From CAZLMG01 sp964560765 (GTDB taxonomy: Bacteria > Bdellovibrionota_B > Oligoflexia > Oligoflexales > CAZLMG01), in assembly GCA_964560765.1 (NCBI GenBank), contig CAZLMG010000006.1:1-64000 (forward strand): DNA of 64,000 nucleotides. The letters run 5' to 3'. Positions 7,069 to 16,022 of this stretch are shown here, one piece after another. The notes beneath the pieces are model-generated. The model worked only from the letters and a program-made list of their open reading frames with translations, made no database searches and was not told the DNA's origin. A program made the position numbers and the translations under genes. Within the stretch, counting starts at the first letter, position 1; the number at the start of each line of letters is the position of its first letter.

Positions 7069-8682
7069 TTAGTGGGCGGTTAGCCGCCCGATGACGGAGG
7101 CACTGTTGAAATCGGGCAGCGTCTGACCGGCTTGGACCGGCAGCCAGCTGCCCGTTGCATTTGATAGATGATAGAAGCGGGGAGGGCCCGTCAGCTCTGG
7201 TTTGACGTATACGATGTGCAGATATCCCAGCGGATCGCGGGCGATGCGCGCACTTGGATCGATGTCCTCTTCGTTTGCAAAATAAATATTTTCGGCAACG
7301 GTGGGCCAAGTTTCCGCACTTCCATCTTCTGGCGATCCTTGGCTCAATCCACCGGAAATGCTGGTGGGGCTGATCATCTGTGCCTTCCCGGTACTGTCTA
7401 GGACGAGATCGACAGCGGGCAAATGGCCTAACACGGATCCATATATTCCAGCGCGTTGCTGGCCGCTATCCGAAATTCGGGCCCACAGGGCCGAGCTGGA
7501 AAATGCGCTGACATAGCAAATATAGAGCAAATGCACCGTTTCGTCCGAAACGCCATTCGGCCAGCTATCCATGGCAAATGGCCGCGCCCCATGTGAACAA
7601 TCGGGATCTGAGATATCGCCGGTAAAGGAAATCGATTGGAACTGATTGGCGGCGGGCGGCCAGTCGTATGAGTGCAGCAGTTTTCCGGCTTTGTCCGCTG
7701 CAAATCCTGCAATGTTGAGGCGCCCGGTCGGTCCAAAGCGAACTCGCAGCATGTCGGGTGTCGCGAGGAGTTGCGGTGCGGTGATAATACCTGACGGCCC
7801 GCTGCTGGCCACATGAAAAGCGCGGACGGTTCCCAATAGATCGCTCTGATAGGCGCCATACACGCGCGACTGTCCATCGACTACCGTCGCCGCGATGTCG
7901 TTAGCAAGTGCGTAATAGTTTACCTCGGTCGGCAAGCTCTCTGGCGCTTGCCACTGCCCATTGACACGCCGAATGAGCAACGCTGTTTGGGGGGTGGTCA
8001 CGAGCGTAAAGACGTCACCACTCGGCAGTGCGGCGTGGTTGGCGATGATCCGAAAAGATGTTTGGTCGTACGCATACAAATCTTGCTGCAGCCATGATCC
8101 CGTTTCGTTGCTGACGTAGAAGGCTTGAGAACCATGCGCATAGACGAAGCGCAATTTAGCGAGGAATGGCTCATAGCCGACGTCACGCGGCACCTGCGTC
8201 GCAACCAGAAAGGCCGAGTTCAGCATGCTTGCACGATGGACCTTCAGTCGTGCCACCTGAATGCCATCGACTTCGGTGAGGATGAACTCATTAAAGAGAA
8301 AAGCACGCCGACGATCGGCTTCAGGGTCGTCGCTTGGCTCCTCGATAATCAGCACGACGATTTCGGCTCCGCCCGTGAGCGATGTTGTCAGTGGCAAGTC
8401 GATGGATGCGTCGGATGAGGATGAACTTGAATCTGACAAGACATAACTCAGCACGACCGGCTGACTGAGCGCCTGCTCTGGACTCTCGAGTTTGAAGCGT
8501 CCGATATCAAAAGCGCCGGCCGTGACACCTTCTGGAGCCGAGACGCCAGCGGCCGGGCCGCCTGTGCGGCCGCTGGCGCCCCCATCGGGATTGTTAGCGA
8601 CAGTTGCGGTGCCAGGCTTGCAGGCGGCCAACAACAGCGTCGTGCAGCAGAAGCTAAAAATTTTCCAGATATTCAGCGGCAT
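7069..8682 (-). CDS. Lipoprotein, probable beta-propeller, function unknown
   Basis: 537 residues from ATG 8682, which is preceded by AGGAGA. The open frame extends upstream but without a ribosome site. The N-terminus is a lipoprotein signal with lipobox LLLAAC, then a Gly/Pro/Ala-rich linker. The body repeats an SN-x-TGSW motif (FYVSNETGSWLQQ and FYHLSNATGSWLP) alongside LHIVYV, LLYICYV and VYGAY strands. This is the pattern of sialidase-like or other secreted beta-propellers in which each blade ends in GSW. No catalytic Asp-box is clear. It is convergent with the DUF4189 gene and divergent from the 8892 gene, across a gap of 209 bases. Confidence 0.75.
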   Translation of the reverse strand: MPLNIWKIFSFCCTTLLLAACKPGTATVANNPDGGASGRTGGPAAGVSAPEGVTAGAFDIGRFKLESPEQALSQPVVLSYVLSDSSSSSSDASIDLPLTTSLTGGAEIVVLIIEEPSDDPEADRRRAFLFNEFILTEVDGIQVARLKVHRASMLNSAFLVATQVPRDVGYEPFLAKLRFVYAHGSQAFYVSNETGSWLQQDLYAYDQTSFRIIANHAALPSGDVFTLVTTPQTALLIRRVNGQWQAPESLPTEVNYYALANDIAATVVDGQSRVYGAYQSDLLGTVRAFHVASSGPSGIITAPQLLATPDMLRVRFGPTGRLNIAGFAADKAGKLLHSYDWPPAANQFQSISFTGDISDPDCSHGARPFAMDSWPNGVSDETVHLLYICYVSAFSSSALWARISDSGQQRAGIYGSVLGHLPAVDLVLDSTGKAQMISPTSISGGLSQGSPEDGSAETWPTVAENIYFANEEDIDPSARIARDPLGYLHIVYVKPELTGPPRFYHLSNATGSWLPVQAGQTLPDFNSASVIGRLTAH

Positions 8683-8891
8683 TTTGCGTTTTCTCCTATC
8701 TATGCCTTCGGTGACTTTGCGGTGAAACTTGACCAGGCCCGCAACTCGCATGTAAGTGACCAATAGGAATGGTGAAAACTGGCGTACCTGGGGTGGCGGG
8801 ATACGCCTTGCTCTGCCTAGGTATGTGGCGTAATGTAACGGAATCATTACCCAGTGTTCGCAAAGACCACAAAGAAAAAGGAGAGCGATCC

Positions 8892-9680
8892 ATGCGTATT
8901 CTACGATCCATGGGGGTATTGTTTCTATCCCTGCTGTGCTGGAATGGAGCCGAAGATGCTCGGGCCACTGACGCACCGCGTGCCGTCGATCAAGATCAAG
9001 GTGATACGGACTCTGACCAGCTGATCGCGACCATTCGTCTCAATATCTTGCCAGGCCTCAGCAATTGGGCCGGTGCTTTTCCGCAGCCAACTTCCGCAAA
9101 TCCCCTTCGCATTCTTTATCAAGTCGAACCAAGCTGCCCAAGCAGCCCCGGAGTGAACGTGTCGGTTCTGCATGCCGATACAGGCCTTTGGGAGCGGACC
9201 AAGTTCGATGGTCGCTATGACCATCATTCTGGCGGCGTCATCAGTGGGATCCGCTTTGACTTCTCCAGCAACTATCTGCGATCGATCACCTGTACGTTCA
9301 ATATTTATGCTTCCGGGAATTCAGTGACCCCTCCCAACCCACCGGCAGGTGAGGGGGAGATCGTCGGTGCCGTTCAGTACCAAGGGGGATTTACCCAAGC
9401 TGCGGATTTGGAGTTGGCTGAAACGGCGGTCGTGAATCAGATCGAGGTTTTGGTTCCTGAGTTTTGTGAAGGCGTCGAGATTTTAGAGCTTGGCACCGTC
9501 ATCGATGGTACCTATTTCCGTGCCAAGCCCGTCGCTGCAGGCTCACGTCGCTATTCGGTGAATAACGGCGCGGGATTCCCAACAAAGGGTATCCGTCTGA
9601 CGCTTAATGGGCCGCAGAGTCTGGCCTGTGCTCTTCCGGTAAAGATTTTTCGGCAAACCGCAGCGACAGATGCTGAGTAA
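8892..9680 (+). CDS. Exported protein of unknown function
   Basis: 262 residues, not recognised. ATG 8892 has AAAGGAGAG upstream and starts a signal peptide (MRILRSMGVLFLSLLCWNGAEDARA). The mature part has a beta-rich pattern, two or three Cys pairs (EPSCPSSPG, ITCTFNIY, EFCEGVEIL, LACALP) and a PPNPPAGEGE linker between two halves. It has no transmembrane span and no lipobox. Its last 77 bases overlap the 3' end of ttcA on the other strand, an unusually deep convergent overlap. Confidence 0.75.
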   Translation: MRILRSMGVLFLSLLCWNGAEDARATDAPRAVDQDQGDTDSDQLIATIRLNILPGLSNWAGAFPQPTSANPLRILYQVEPSCPSSPGVNVSVLHADTGLWERTKFDGRYDHHSGGVISGIRFDFSSNYLRSITCTFNIYASGNSVTPPNPPAGEGEIVGAVQYQGGFTQAADLELAETAVVNQIEVLVPEFCEGVEILELGTVIDGTYFRAKPVAAGSRRYSVNNGAGFPTKGIRLTLNGPQSLACALPVKIFRQTAATDAE

Positions 9681-10413
9681 GTAGTTCAAGATCCGCAAGC
9701 TGCGACGGCCGCACATTCTGTTGCGCCGTCAGCAGCGATGCTTGCACATCGGGAATGTCCTTCTCTAACTGACGAATCCAAGCTTTCACTCGTTGCCGTT
9801 GAAATCCCGTTGTCGTTCCGCATAAGCTGCACGGAATCACTGGAAATGCTAACTCGCGCGCATAGGCGACGAGATCCTTCTCGGCGACCAGGCACAGCGG
9901 GCGAATGACCGTATTGCGACCGTCGTCTGAACGCAAGATGGGTGGCATGCTGGCGATGCGACCGTTATAGAACAGGTTGAGCAGGAGAGTTTCATTCATG
10001 TCATCCCGATGATGGCCAAGGGCGATCTTGCTGAAGCCATGTTTGGCGGCGTGCGTATACAAGATGCCACGACGCAAGCGTGAGCATAGCCCGCAGTAGG
10101 CTTTGCCCGGCTCTGTCTTTTCCACCACGATGCTGTAGGTGTCGTCCTTCAAGATCGTGAGTGGCAAGCCCTGGGCTTCCATCCACTGAGCATAGGCCGT
10201 CGCGTCAAAGCCTGGCTGACCCTGATCGATCAGCAACCCATGCAACGAAAATTCAAAGGGAGCCCGGCGCTGGATTTCGCGCAGCGTGTGATAGAGAATG
10301 GTGCTATCTTTGCCGCCAGAAACGGCCACCATGACCCGATCGCCGGCTTCAATCAAGCTATAGGTATCGACGGCACGTACGACGTCGCGCCGGATGGAAT
10401 CAGCTAGAGTCAA
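9604..10413 (-). CDS. ttcA: TtcA-type tRNA 2-thiocytidine-32 synthetase
   Basis: 269 residues. The PP-loop ATP pyrophosphatase motif is SGGKDS (residues 33-38). The first cysteine pair is YCGLCSRLRRG and the third family Cys lies in PCSLCGTT, matching the [4Fe-4S] ligands of TtcA. GHHRDDMNETLLLNLFYNG is the family signature. TtcA activates C32 of certain tRNAs with ATP and inserts sulfur. An operon with the PLD-like lipoprotein upstream is possible, since only 12 bases separate them. Its C-terminal tail, overlapping the 8892 gene, is variable and ends in EEHRPDSAAH. Confidence 0.93.
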   Translation of the reverse strand: MTLADSIRRDVVRAVDTYSLIEAGDRVMVAVSGGKDSTILYHTLREIQRRAPFEFSLHGLLIDQGQPGFDATAYAQWMEAQGLPLTILKDDTYSIVVEKTEPGKAYCGLCSRLRRGILYTHAAKHGFSKIALGHHRDDMNETLLLNLFYNGRIASMPPILRSDDGRNTVIRPLCLVAEKDLVAYARELAFPVIPCSLCGTTTGFQRQRVKAWIRQLEKDIPDVQASLLTAQQNVRPSQLADLELLTQHLSLRFAEKSLPEEHRPDSAAH

Positions 10414-10425
10414 GGTTCAGGCTCC

Positions 10426-11754
10426 TTAAGGCAACACATTCTTGCGGGGCATGTCGTTCGGAGCTGTCGCCAGGTCGTCCCAGAGGTGACGGTACTGCTC
10501 CGTAAACTTGCGCACGATCTCTGCATTGGTGATGTAATAAAAATTTTCCAGGTTGTTGGTAAAGGCCGCTGTTGTTAGGTTGCCGGCACCCACAAACAGA
10601 CCTTGTCGTCGCCCGCCGCGGAATACCAGGAATTTATTGTGATGGTAGATGCTGATGCCGTGATTGGTCTCCAAGTACTTGACGGTCGCACCACTGCGAA
10701 CCAGGCTTTGCGTGCGATTAAACTCATCGCGGGTATTGGCGCCGACGGTTTGCCCACGGCCTGCCCAGTAGATGTCATCATCGAGCAAAAGTCGAACGTC
10801 GCCGCCGCTGCTGACGTTTTCTTGCAGCATGGCGATCACTCTCGTCGCCGAAAAGCGGTGAGCAGCAACGTCGACCTCATCGGCCCATGACAAAGCGTTC
10901 TCTATGGTGTCCAAGGCCTCATCGCCTTCGCCCGGTACAAAAAATGTCGTTATATCGGACTCGGGAACGGCATCGATTTGATTGCGGCACCCTTGAATGA
11001 AGGAAGAGTATTGCCGTTTGCTGTCCGCGTGCTCCAGCATCGCGCGGCGCAAGCATTGATGCGCCTGCATAAAGTAGGTGGAGTTTGCTGCCGTGATGAA
11101 ATGCCAGTTTTCATGATGCAAAACGACACCTGAAGAAAGATTGCCGCTGGCGAAGGCCAATTGCACTGAATCATCGTCTGGATTGATCATCAAAATCTTG
11201 TTGTGGGCGAAGTCAATTCCACCCGAGTCGCCGCGCAACTGGAGATCGAACGTCGCACGTCCACGTTCAGCGCAGCGCTTCAGGGAGTTGGCTAAGCCCA
11301 GTTCCGTGCCACGATAAAGTACCAGGGTGACGTCCACGCCACGCGCCAAGGCGCTGCACAACAAATCGGCGGTTTCTGCATTGGAAAAGGAAAGAAAGGC
11401 GGCAAACACGGAGTGAGTGCTCGGAGAACTAAGCCACTGTTGGATTTTCGCAAATGGCGACGATCGACGGCGGGCCGAAGGCTCCTTGTCGCTGGCTTTG
11501 CAATAGGCATTTTGCGGCTTTTGCCTTAGACGGTCGCCGGAAACGGAAAGGACCTCTTCCACGTACTTGTAAGTCTTGCAAACCGGATTGGTAAAGCGGA
11601 CATCGTACTCTTCGTAAGCAAATGACGCTGGCTCATCGAAAGCGAGCCGCGTACTCGGGGCACTTGGGTTGCATGCGCCTAAAAAAATTCCGAACGCTGC
11701 CACCCAGATTGGCAGCCGGCGTGGTGCCACCCGTAATTCTATAGCTCTCGCCAT
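10426..11754 (-). CDS. Phospholipase-D-fold lipoprotein with altered HKD motifs
   Basis: 442 residues from ATG 11754, with GGGGGAG upstream. The N-terminal lipoprotein signal ends in lipobox FLGAC. Two PLD repeats are visible. The first is HNKILMIN followed by FASGNLSS, and the second is HNKFLVFR followed by GAGNLTT. Each keeps the His and Lys of H-x-K-x4-D, but the Asp position is Asn in the first and Arg in the second. The Gly-x-Asn-(Leu)-Ser/Thr turn that follows is intact. Catalysis is usually carried by the two His and two Lys, so activity is possible but not assured. Such proteins act on phospholipids or nucleic acids, and the substrate here is unknown. The lipidated location suggests envelope work. 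Confidence 0.8.
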   Translation of the reverse strand: MARAIELRVAPRRLPIWVAAFGIFLGACNPSAPSTRLAFDEPASFAYEEYDVRFTNPVCKTYKYVEEVLSVSGDRLRQKPQNAYCKASDKEPSARRRSSPFAKIQQWLSSPSTHSVFAAFLSFSNAETADLLCSALARGVDVTLVLYRGTELGLANSLKRCAERGRATFDLQLRGDSGGIDFAHNKILMINPDDDSVQLAFASGNLSSGVVLHHENWHFITAANSTYFMQAHQCLRRAMLEHADSKRQYSSFIQGCRNQIDAVPESDITTFFVPGEGDEALDTIENALSWADEVDVAAHRFSATRVIAMLQENVSSGGDVRLLLDDDIYWAGRGQTVGANTRDEFNRTQSLVRSGATVKYLETNHGISIYHHNKFLVFRGGRRQGLFVGAGNLTTAAFTNNLENFYYITNAEIVRKFTEQYRHLWDDLATAPNDMPRKNVLP

Positions 11755-12144
11755 GTTGCTCCCCCCATCCAGCAGGTGCTGGTCAAAACGTGTGTCGTGT
11801 TTAACGTAGCCCGCCAAATAGTAAAAGACGAAACTCGAACTGGGTTTAGAGATAACCATTTGGAGACACCCTGCTGCCAAGACGATGCCGGGTCTTGATG
11901 ACGCTGCCGATGGTCTGCAGGGGGGAGAGGCGGCAGGCGGAATTGGCAATATAACGGCGAAATTTCGCACACATACTTGCGGCAAATGCCACGGAGCGCT
12001 GTGCAAATTCCGGCACCTCAGGGCTATTTTTCGCAAAAATATGCTGGCATGGGGGTTGCAATTCTTCGAGGCCGAATTAGCTTTCGAGCGAGTGAGCGGA
12101 GGGGTTCCGCGCCTCGTCGTTTTCGTACTGAAGGAGGATCTTTT
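11755..12144. other. Gene-free divergent region between PLD lipoprotein and hsp20
   Basis: 390 bases. Open frames run through here but are extensions of the flanking genes and lack ribosome sites. I looked for a sigma32-type promoter and for a CIRCE element in front of hsp20 and found neither. A partial TTAGC...GAGTG likeness near 12076-12096 has the wrong spacing. The region presumably holds both promoters. Confidence 0.5.
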
Positions 12145-12648
12145 ATGTTTGGTAACGACACAAAATCAGCCAAGAACCCACCTGCCATGCGCATGCAGGA
12201 TCCGTTTGCAGGTTTGCAAACGGCAATGAATTCTCTTTTTGGAGATTTCTGGCGCGATTGGCCGGGCCAGGAGTTGGAGGCGACTCTAGAAAGTCGACTT
12301 GGTAAATTTACCCCAAGCATCGACGTGGTCGAAAAAGAAGACCGCTACCTGGTGAAGGCTGAATTGCCGGGGATCGAAGAAAAGGATGTACATCTGTCTT
12401 ACGACAACAATGTTCTGACTCTGCGCGGCGAAAAGTCCTTTGAGAAGGAGGAAGCCGACCCGAAAAAGGATCGCTATTACCGCGAGCGCGCTTTCGGTTC
12501 CTTTCAGCGTTCGATTCCTCTGAATGCGGAGGTTGATTTAGAAAAGGTCAGCGCTCGCTTCAAGAATGGCATTTTGTCGGTGGATCTGCCCAAGAGCGCG
12601 CCAGCTCAGGCAAAGTCGCGCCGCATTAATATCCGCAGCGAGAGCTAA
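12145..12648 (+). CDS. Hsp20/alpha-crystallin family small heat-shock protein
   Basis: 167 residues. The start is ATG 12145 with a textbook AAGGAGG at 12131-12137. The alpha-crystallin domain spans about residues 52-150. Marks of the family are FTPSIDVVEKEDRYLVKAELPG, the NVLTLRGEKSFEKEE strand-loop, and the terminal A-x-x-x-N-G-x-L motif (ARFKNGIL). These proteins are ATP-independent holdases that keep unfolding proteins soluble. The N-terminal arm mentions FGDFWRDW, typical of class A bacterial sHsps. No heat-shock operator is recognisable upstream. Confidence 0.95.
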   Translation: MFGNDTKSAKNPPAMRMQDPFAGLQTAMNSLFGDFWRDWPGQELEATLESRLGKFTPSIDVVEKEDRYLVKAELPGIEEKDVHLSYDNNVLTLRGEKSFEKEEADPKKDRYYRERAFGSFQRSIPLNAEVDLEKVSARFKNGILSVDLPKSAPAQAKSRRINIRSES

Positions 12649-12732
12649 AGTTCGCCGAGTAGGTGATGAACTCATGGGTGACGACGGCCATGAGTGATCC
12701 TTGCAGGGATAACTTCGTGGCCGCTAGCACCA

Positions 12733-13485
12733 TCACGGCGCGGGCGTGCTCGAGGCTTTGGCATTGGTGCCAGAAGCTGATCCCGGTACTAAAGAAGGCG
12801 ACTTTAGAATGCGCGATAGGAGCTGGCGAAGGGCATCTTCTGGCACAACGTGACCGTCGGCAAACTCTTCGAGGCTGGATGGCCATTGGACTTTTTGCAA
12901 TCCCTGGAAGAAATCTAAGGCTTTGCCGCGGCTGATATCTCGCTTGCCAATGAGCAGGTGAATGGGCGGGCAATCTATACTTTGCGGTTTACCCCATGCT
13001 AGTCCGGCACTACCGATACCAATGACCCAGAGTGGTTCAGATTTTGGGCACGTTTGGGCCAAGGATGCGGCAAAGTAGCCGCCATTGGAAAAGCCAATGA
13101 CACCCGAGGCAGGATGCGGGCCAATACAGGCACGGCTCTGCAATGTGACTTCACGCCAAACGCGTTCGCGATCCGCGGGGTTTTGATGCGGCCAGCACAG
13201 GGGCGCGGCTTTGTTCTTGCAGTGGGTCGTGGCACGGGGAGCAAAAATGCGGACTTGAAGCTGATCTCCCAAGCGCTGCAATACGTCCCGGTTGCCTTTC
13301 TCCTGGGCGCTCATGACCACGCTGTCTAGGCCGTGCAGATAGATGAGGCCGGCGGTTGACGATTTCGCGTCAGCGCCAAGGCACGTGCGATCGACATCGT
13401 GGCCTGGCGCCAGTTTCGGGGGTGCCGCCTGTCCGGTATTGGAAAGACTCGTCAGCAGCAAAATGATGATGGCGGCGCGTGGCAT
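12733..13485 (-). CDS. Exported alpha/beta hydrolase (esterase-like)
   Basis: 250 residues from ATG 13485, with AGGAAG upstream. A signal peptide (MPRAAIIILLLTSLSNTGQA) leads into an alpha/beta hydrolase fold. The oxyanion-type strand is IYLHGLDS, the nucleophile elbow is GFSNGG with Ser as nucleophile, the acid is likely the Asp of IGKRDISRG, and the catalytic His is in DGHVVPED. Four extra Cys (RTCLG, THCKN, PLCWP, RACIG) suggest disulfides. The substrate is unknown. It starts 10 bases after the stop of the upstream LpxL-like gene, so the two are co-transcribed. Its tail (SASGTNAKASSTPAP) is low complexity. Confidence 0.85.
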   Translation of the reverse strand: MPRAAIIILLLTSLSNTGQAAPPKLAPGHDVDRTCLGADAKSSTAGLIYLHGLDSVVMSAQEKGNRDVLQRLGDQLQVRIFAPRATTHCKNKAAPLCWPHQNPADRERVWREVTLQSRACIGPHPASGVIGFSNGGYFAASLAQTCPKSEPLWVIGIGSAGLAWGKPQSIDCPPIHLLIGKRDISRGKALDFFQGLQKVQWPSSLEEFADGHVVPEDALRQLLSRILKSPSLVPGSASGTNAKASSTPAP

Positions 13486-13495
13486 GATCCGCTTC

Positions 13496-14344
13496 CTATT
13501 TCCAGCGATTGTGCATCCACAAATATTGCTCTGGACACTGGCGAACAATCGCTTCGACACAAGCGTTGAATTGAGCGCTGTGGCGCATAACATCGGTCGC
13601 TTCGTCATCTGTTTTTTCTACGGTCAGTTCCGGCCAGACATACAGCGTATGCTGGTTAAAGCCAGTGCGAATGGCAAAGCCCGGCAAGATGGGAGCAGGG
13701 GCTCGACGCCAAATGCCAGCAAAACTGGTATTAGTTTTTGCGGGCTGACCAAAGAAGGGCAACTTTGGGGATCCGGGTCTGGCTTGGTCCATGACAAAGC
13801 CAACGACCCCACCTGACTGCAACACATCGCCGATTTGGCGAAAGGCGTCGCCCTTTTTCTCGCGCAAGATGACGCGAAAGCCATTGCGCTTTCGGCCCTC
13901 TTCCATATAGCGATTCATCCCGCCGATGGCTAATTTCTTGATAATAACGTAAGTCGGTACCACGTCCCGATTATAGCGAGCCCCCATGGCCTCCCAGTTG
14001 CCGATATGGCAGCAGAGGACATAGGCGCCTTGGCCCTTTTTCAGGGCGGCATCGAGATTTTCTCGCCCTTCCCAGCGCATATCAGCAGCGATGTCGTGGC
14101 GCTCGGAATAGAAAAACTCGAGAAAGACGAGAATGAGATGGCGTACAGATTGACGCCCGACGCGCAGTCTCTCGGCGTTAGACATTTGTTCGCCAAACGC
14201 ACGTTGTAAATTTTCCAAGATCAGGGCTCGTCGAAAGCGGAAGACATCAAACCAGAGCCAACTGAGAAATGCTGCGATTGATTCGAGAGTGGATGGGCTG
14301 AGTCGAGAAAAGATGAAGCCCAATATTCGCATCAGCAGGTACAT
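13496..14344 (-). CDS. LpxL/HtrB-type lysophospholipid acyltransferase
   Basis: 282 residues. An N-terminal hydrophobic stretch anchors it in the inner membrane (ILGFIFSRLSPSTLESIAAFLSWLW). The catalytic H-x4-E motif is HIGNWE, and the family blocks VGFVMDQARPGSPKLPFFGQPAKTN and CPEQYLWMHNRWK are present. These enzymes add the secondary acyl chains to Kdo2-lipid IVA. The gene is the first of a two-gene unit with the exported hydrolase at 12733. A second family member lies at 40547, so this may be the LpxL or the LpxM equivalent. Which one it is cannot be decided from sequence alone. Confidence 0.92.
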   Translation of the reverse strand: MYLLMRILGFIFSRLSPSTLESIAAFLSWLWFDVFRFRRALILENLQRAFGEQMSNAERLRVGRQSVRHLILVFLEFFYSERHDIAADMRWEGRENLDAALKKGQGAYVLCCHIGNWEAMGARYNRDVVPTYVIIKKLAIGGMNRYMEEGRKRNGFRVILREKKGDAFRQIGDVLQSGGVVGFVMDQARPGSPKLPFFGQPAKTNTSFAGIWRRAPAPILPGFAIRTGFNQHTLYVWPELTVEKTDDEATDVMRHSAQFNACVEAIVRQCPEQYLWMHNRWK

Positions 14345-14416
14345 ACCGGCACTCCTGGCAGCCGTGGTCGCGTCAAAGGCCGCCAGTGTATGTCACCAGG
14401 TTCGATCCGACAATCA

Positions 14417-15862
14417 TCAGTCGAGAGATATTTCGCCACCCGGGTCGTAACCCTTGAAGATTGATAATAGGCTACGGGCAAGGCCGGCCGTACCTAGCAT
14501 GGGGCCGATGTTGGCCTGCACCAAAATGACATCATTGGTAAAGACGGCCACTCCTGCGCGAATGTCGGATTTGATGTTCACCTCCGTCGATATTTCTGCT
14601 TGCGCAAATTCTTCAAGCCCCATGGGTGGAAATAGATTGGCATCGACCTCGATCACGTGGGCGTTGCCAACGGCGACTGCCGCCCGGATGGTCGTCTCGA
14701 TGTTGACCTTGGACGATTTGGTCTTGGTGGCAATGGCACGCATGGCGGAGACTTCGGCCGCTAGGCGCTGCTTGGGTTCGGAAGCTTGAAAAGCCCAGCG
14801 CCCGAGGAGCTGTCGCATTTGCGCCGCGTCGAGTTTGGTCAGATCTTTTTGCCAATTTACCGATCCGAGGCTTGTCGACAGTAAGGATTTATCGACGAGA
14901 TCGCCGGTATTGGCGCCGAGGAATTCCGCATCGATAGCAGCAGCTAACGCCGATGGTTTGGCTTTATTGGCTTGATAGAGGCGGCGCAGTCGATCTTTCA
15001 GATCGATACCGGATGCATGCAGGAGTTGGCGGATCACGACCCGATACTGGCCGATGGGGTTGGCTATTTCCCAGATTTTTTGTTGGGCCCCAGTGCCTTG
15101 CACCTTGGTAACGACCGACTTAGCCAGTTTGACTAAGGTATTGTTGCTGATCGCCAACTTGCTCTTCAGATCGGTAAACTGCACGCCCATGTTCCACATC
15201 TTCTGCAACTCGTCGGCCGTGGAAATGATGTAGCTATCACCACTATTGACGATGCCGATGCGAAGCACATGCAGCCCAGGATCGTAGGCCATGATTTGTT
15301 GCATGGTGCTGACGGTGCAAATTTCAATGGTATGAAAGCTAAGCGGCATTTCCATCGTGTCGGTGAGTTGTCGCGTTCCGAGCAATAGCTGGTGCTGGCG
15401 CATGGCAAAGATAATGGCGTGCTCTACCTGTTGGCGTACGGCATGCAGATGCGCATCATGATAAATATCCTTGTCGCGCGAGATGCTGAGGTAACCATAT
15501 TCGTAAAAGCAGGCCCCTTGCCGTGGTTCGCCCGGCAAGGCATCGGACTTTTTCAAGAACACCTCGTAAGAAGTCATGGGCTGGGGATTGTTCACCCCGT
15601 GCTTTTTCCATTCACTGATCAGCTGCTGGTCGGCGAGGTGCAAGAGATGACGGGCGTATTGGTTCAGGTTGAGGACTCGCTGCTGTGTCCAATTTCGTCC
15701 GTCCCTTGGCGCGGTATCGTCGTATTGGGCTTTGAGCAGTAGGTCTTCTTCGGTGGCTTCAAGCCCACTCGTGGGGGCCTGACGAGCCCGGCAGCCGCCA
15801 CCGAAAGTTAGGGCGATCGCGCTCAAGGCGATGGGAATGCTGCGCAGAAATGCCGTGGCCAT
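14417..15862 (-). CDS. Lipoprotein with C-terminal tandem repeat, function unknown
   Basis: 481 residues, family not recognised. Lipobox FGGGC follows a short hydrophobic signal. GGAGG lies upstream of the ATG. The middle is helical with a His-rich patch (DIYHDAHLHAVRQQVEHAIIFAMRQH) that could bind metal. Near the C-terminus two roughly 36-residue units repeat: KVNIETTIRAAVAVGNAHVI and EVNIKSDIRAGVAVFTNDVI, each followed by a v-x-ANlfP/iGPM-type turn and an acidic or aliphatic helix. The V-N-I-x-x-x-I-R-A-x-V-A-V core looks like stacked beta-strands. The gene stands alone, divergent from pdxS. Confidence 0.75.
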   Translation of the reverse strand: MATAFLRSIPIALSAIALTFGGGCRARQAPTSGLEATEEDLLLKAQYDDTAPRDGRNWTQQRVLNLNQYARHLLHLADQQLISEWKKHGVNNPQPMTSYEVFLKKSDALPGEPRQGACFYEYGYLSISRDKDIYHDAHLHAVRQQVEHAIIFAMRQHQLLLGTRQLTDTMEMPLSFHTIEICTVSTMQQIMAYDPGLHVLRIGIVNSGDSYIISTADELQKMWNMGVQFTDLKSKLAISNNTLVKLAKSVVTKVQGTGAQQKIWEIANPIGQYRVVIRQLLHASGIDLKDRLRRLYQANKAKPSALAAAIDAEFLGANTGDLVDKSLLSTSLGSVNWQKDLTKLDAAQMRQLLGRWAFQASEPKQRLAAEVSAMRAIATKTKSSKVNIETTIRAAVAVGNAHVIEVDANLFPPMGLEEFAQAEISTEVNIKSDIRAGVAVFTNDVILVQANIGPMLGTAGLARSLLSIFKGYDPGGEISLD

Positions 15863-16022
15863 ATCGGGCCTCCCGATTTAAGTGTACGGAAAGTATATCA
15901 AAATTGAATGAATGGCGGCTAACCTCCGGACCGGGAACGAGTGCGGCGAGGACTTCCCAAACCGATGGCTTTAGTTTATAAAAAGCGGCTTTCTTTATTA
16001 TAAATTCAACGGAGGGCGTGCC

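Noticed and set aside
7071..7088. GGGCGG-TTA-GCCGCC hairpin taken for a terminator of the DUF4189 gene
   Set aside because: It lies inside the last codons of the convergent lipoprotein gene and is followed by no T-run.
8769..8891. Longer start (8769) for the exported protein gene
   Set aside because: The true start at 8892 has a strong ribosome site and begins a signal peptide. The extension would bury it.
12060..12100. Possible CIRCE or sigma32 element in front of hsp20
   Set aside because: Only a partial TTAGC and GAGTG likeness with a four-base spacer instead of nine, and no CTTGAAA/CCCCAT pair.
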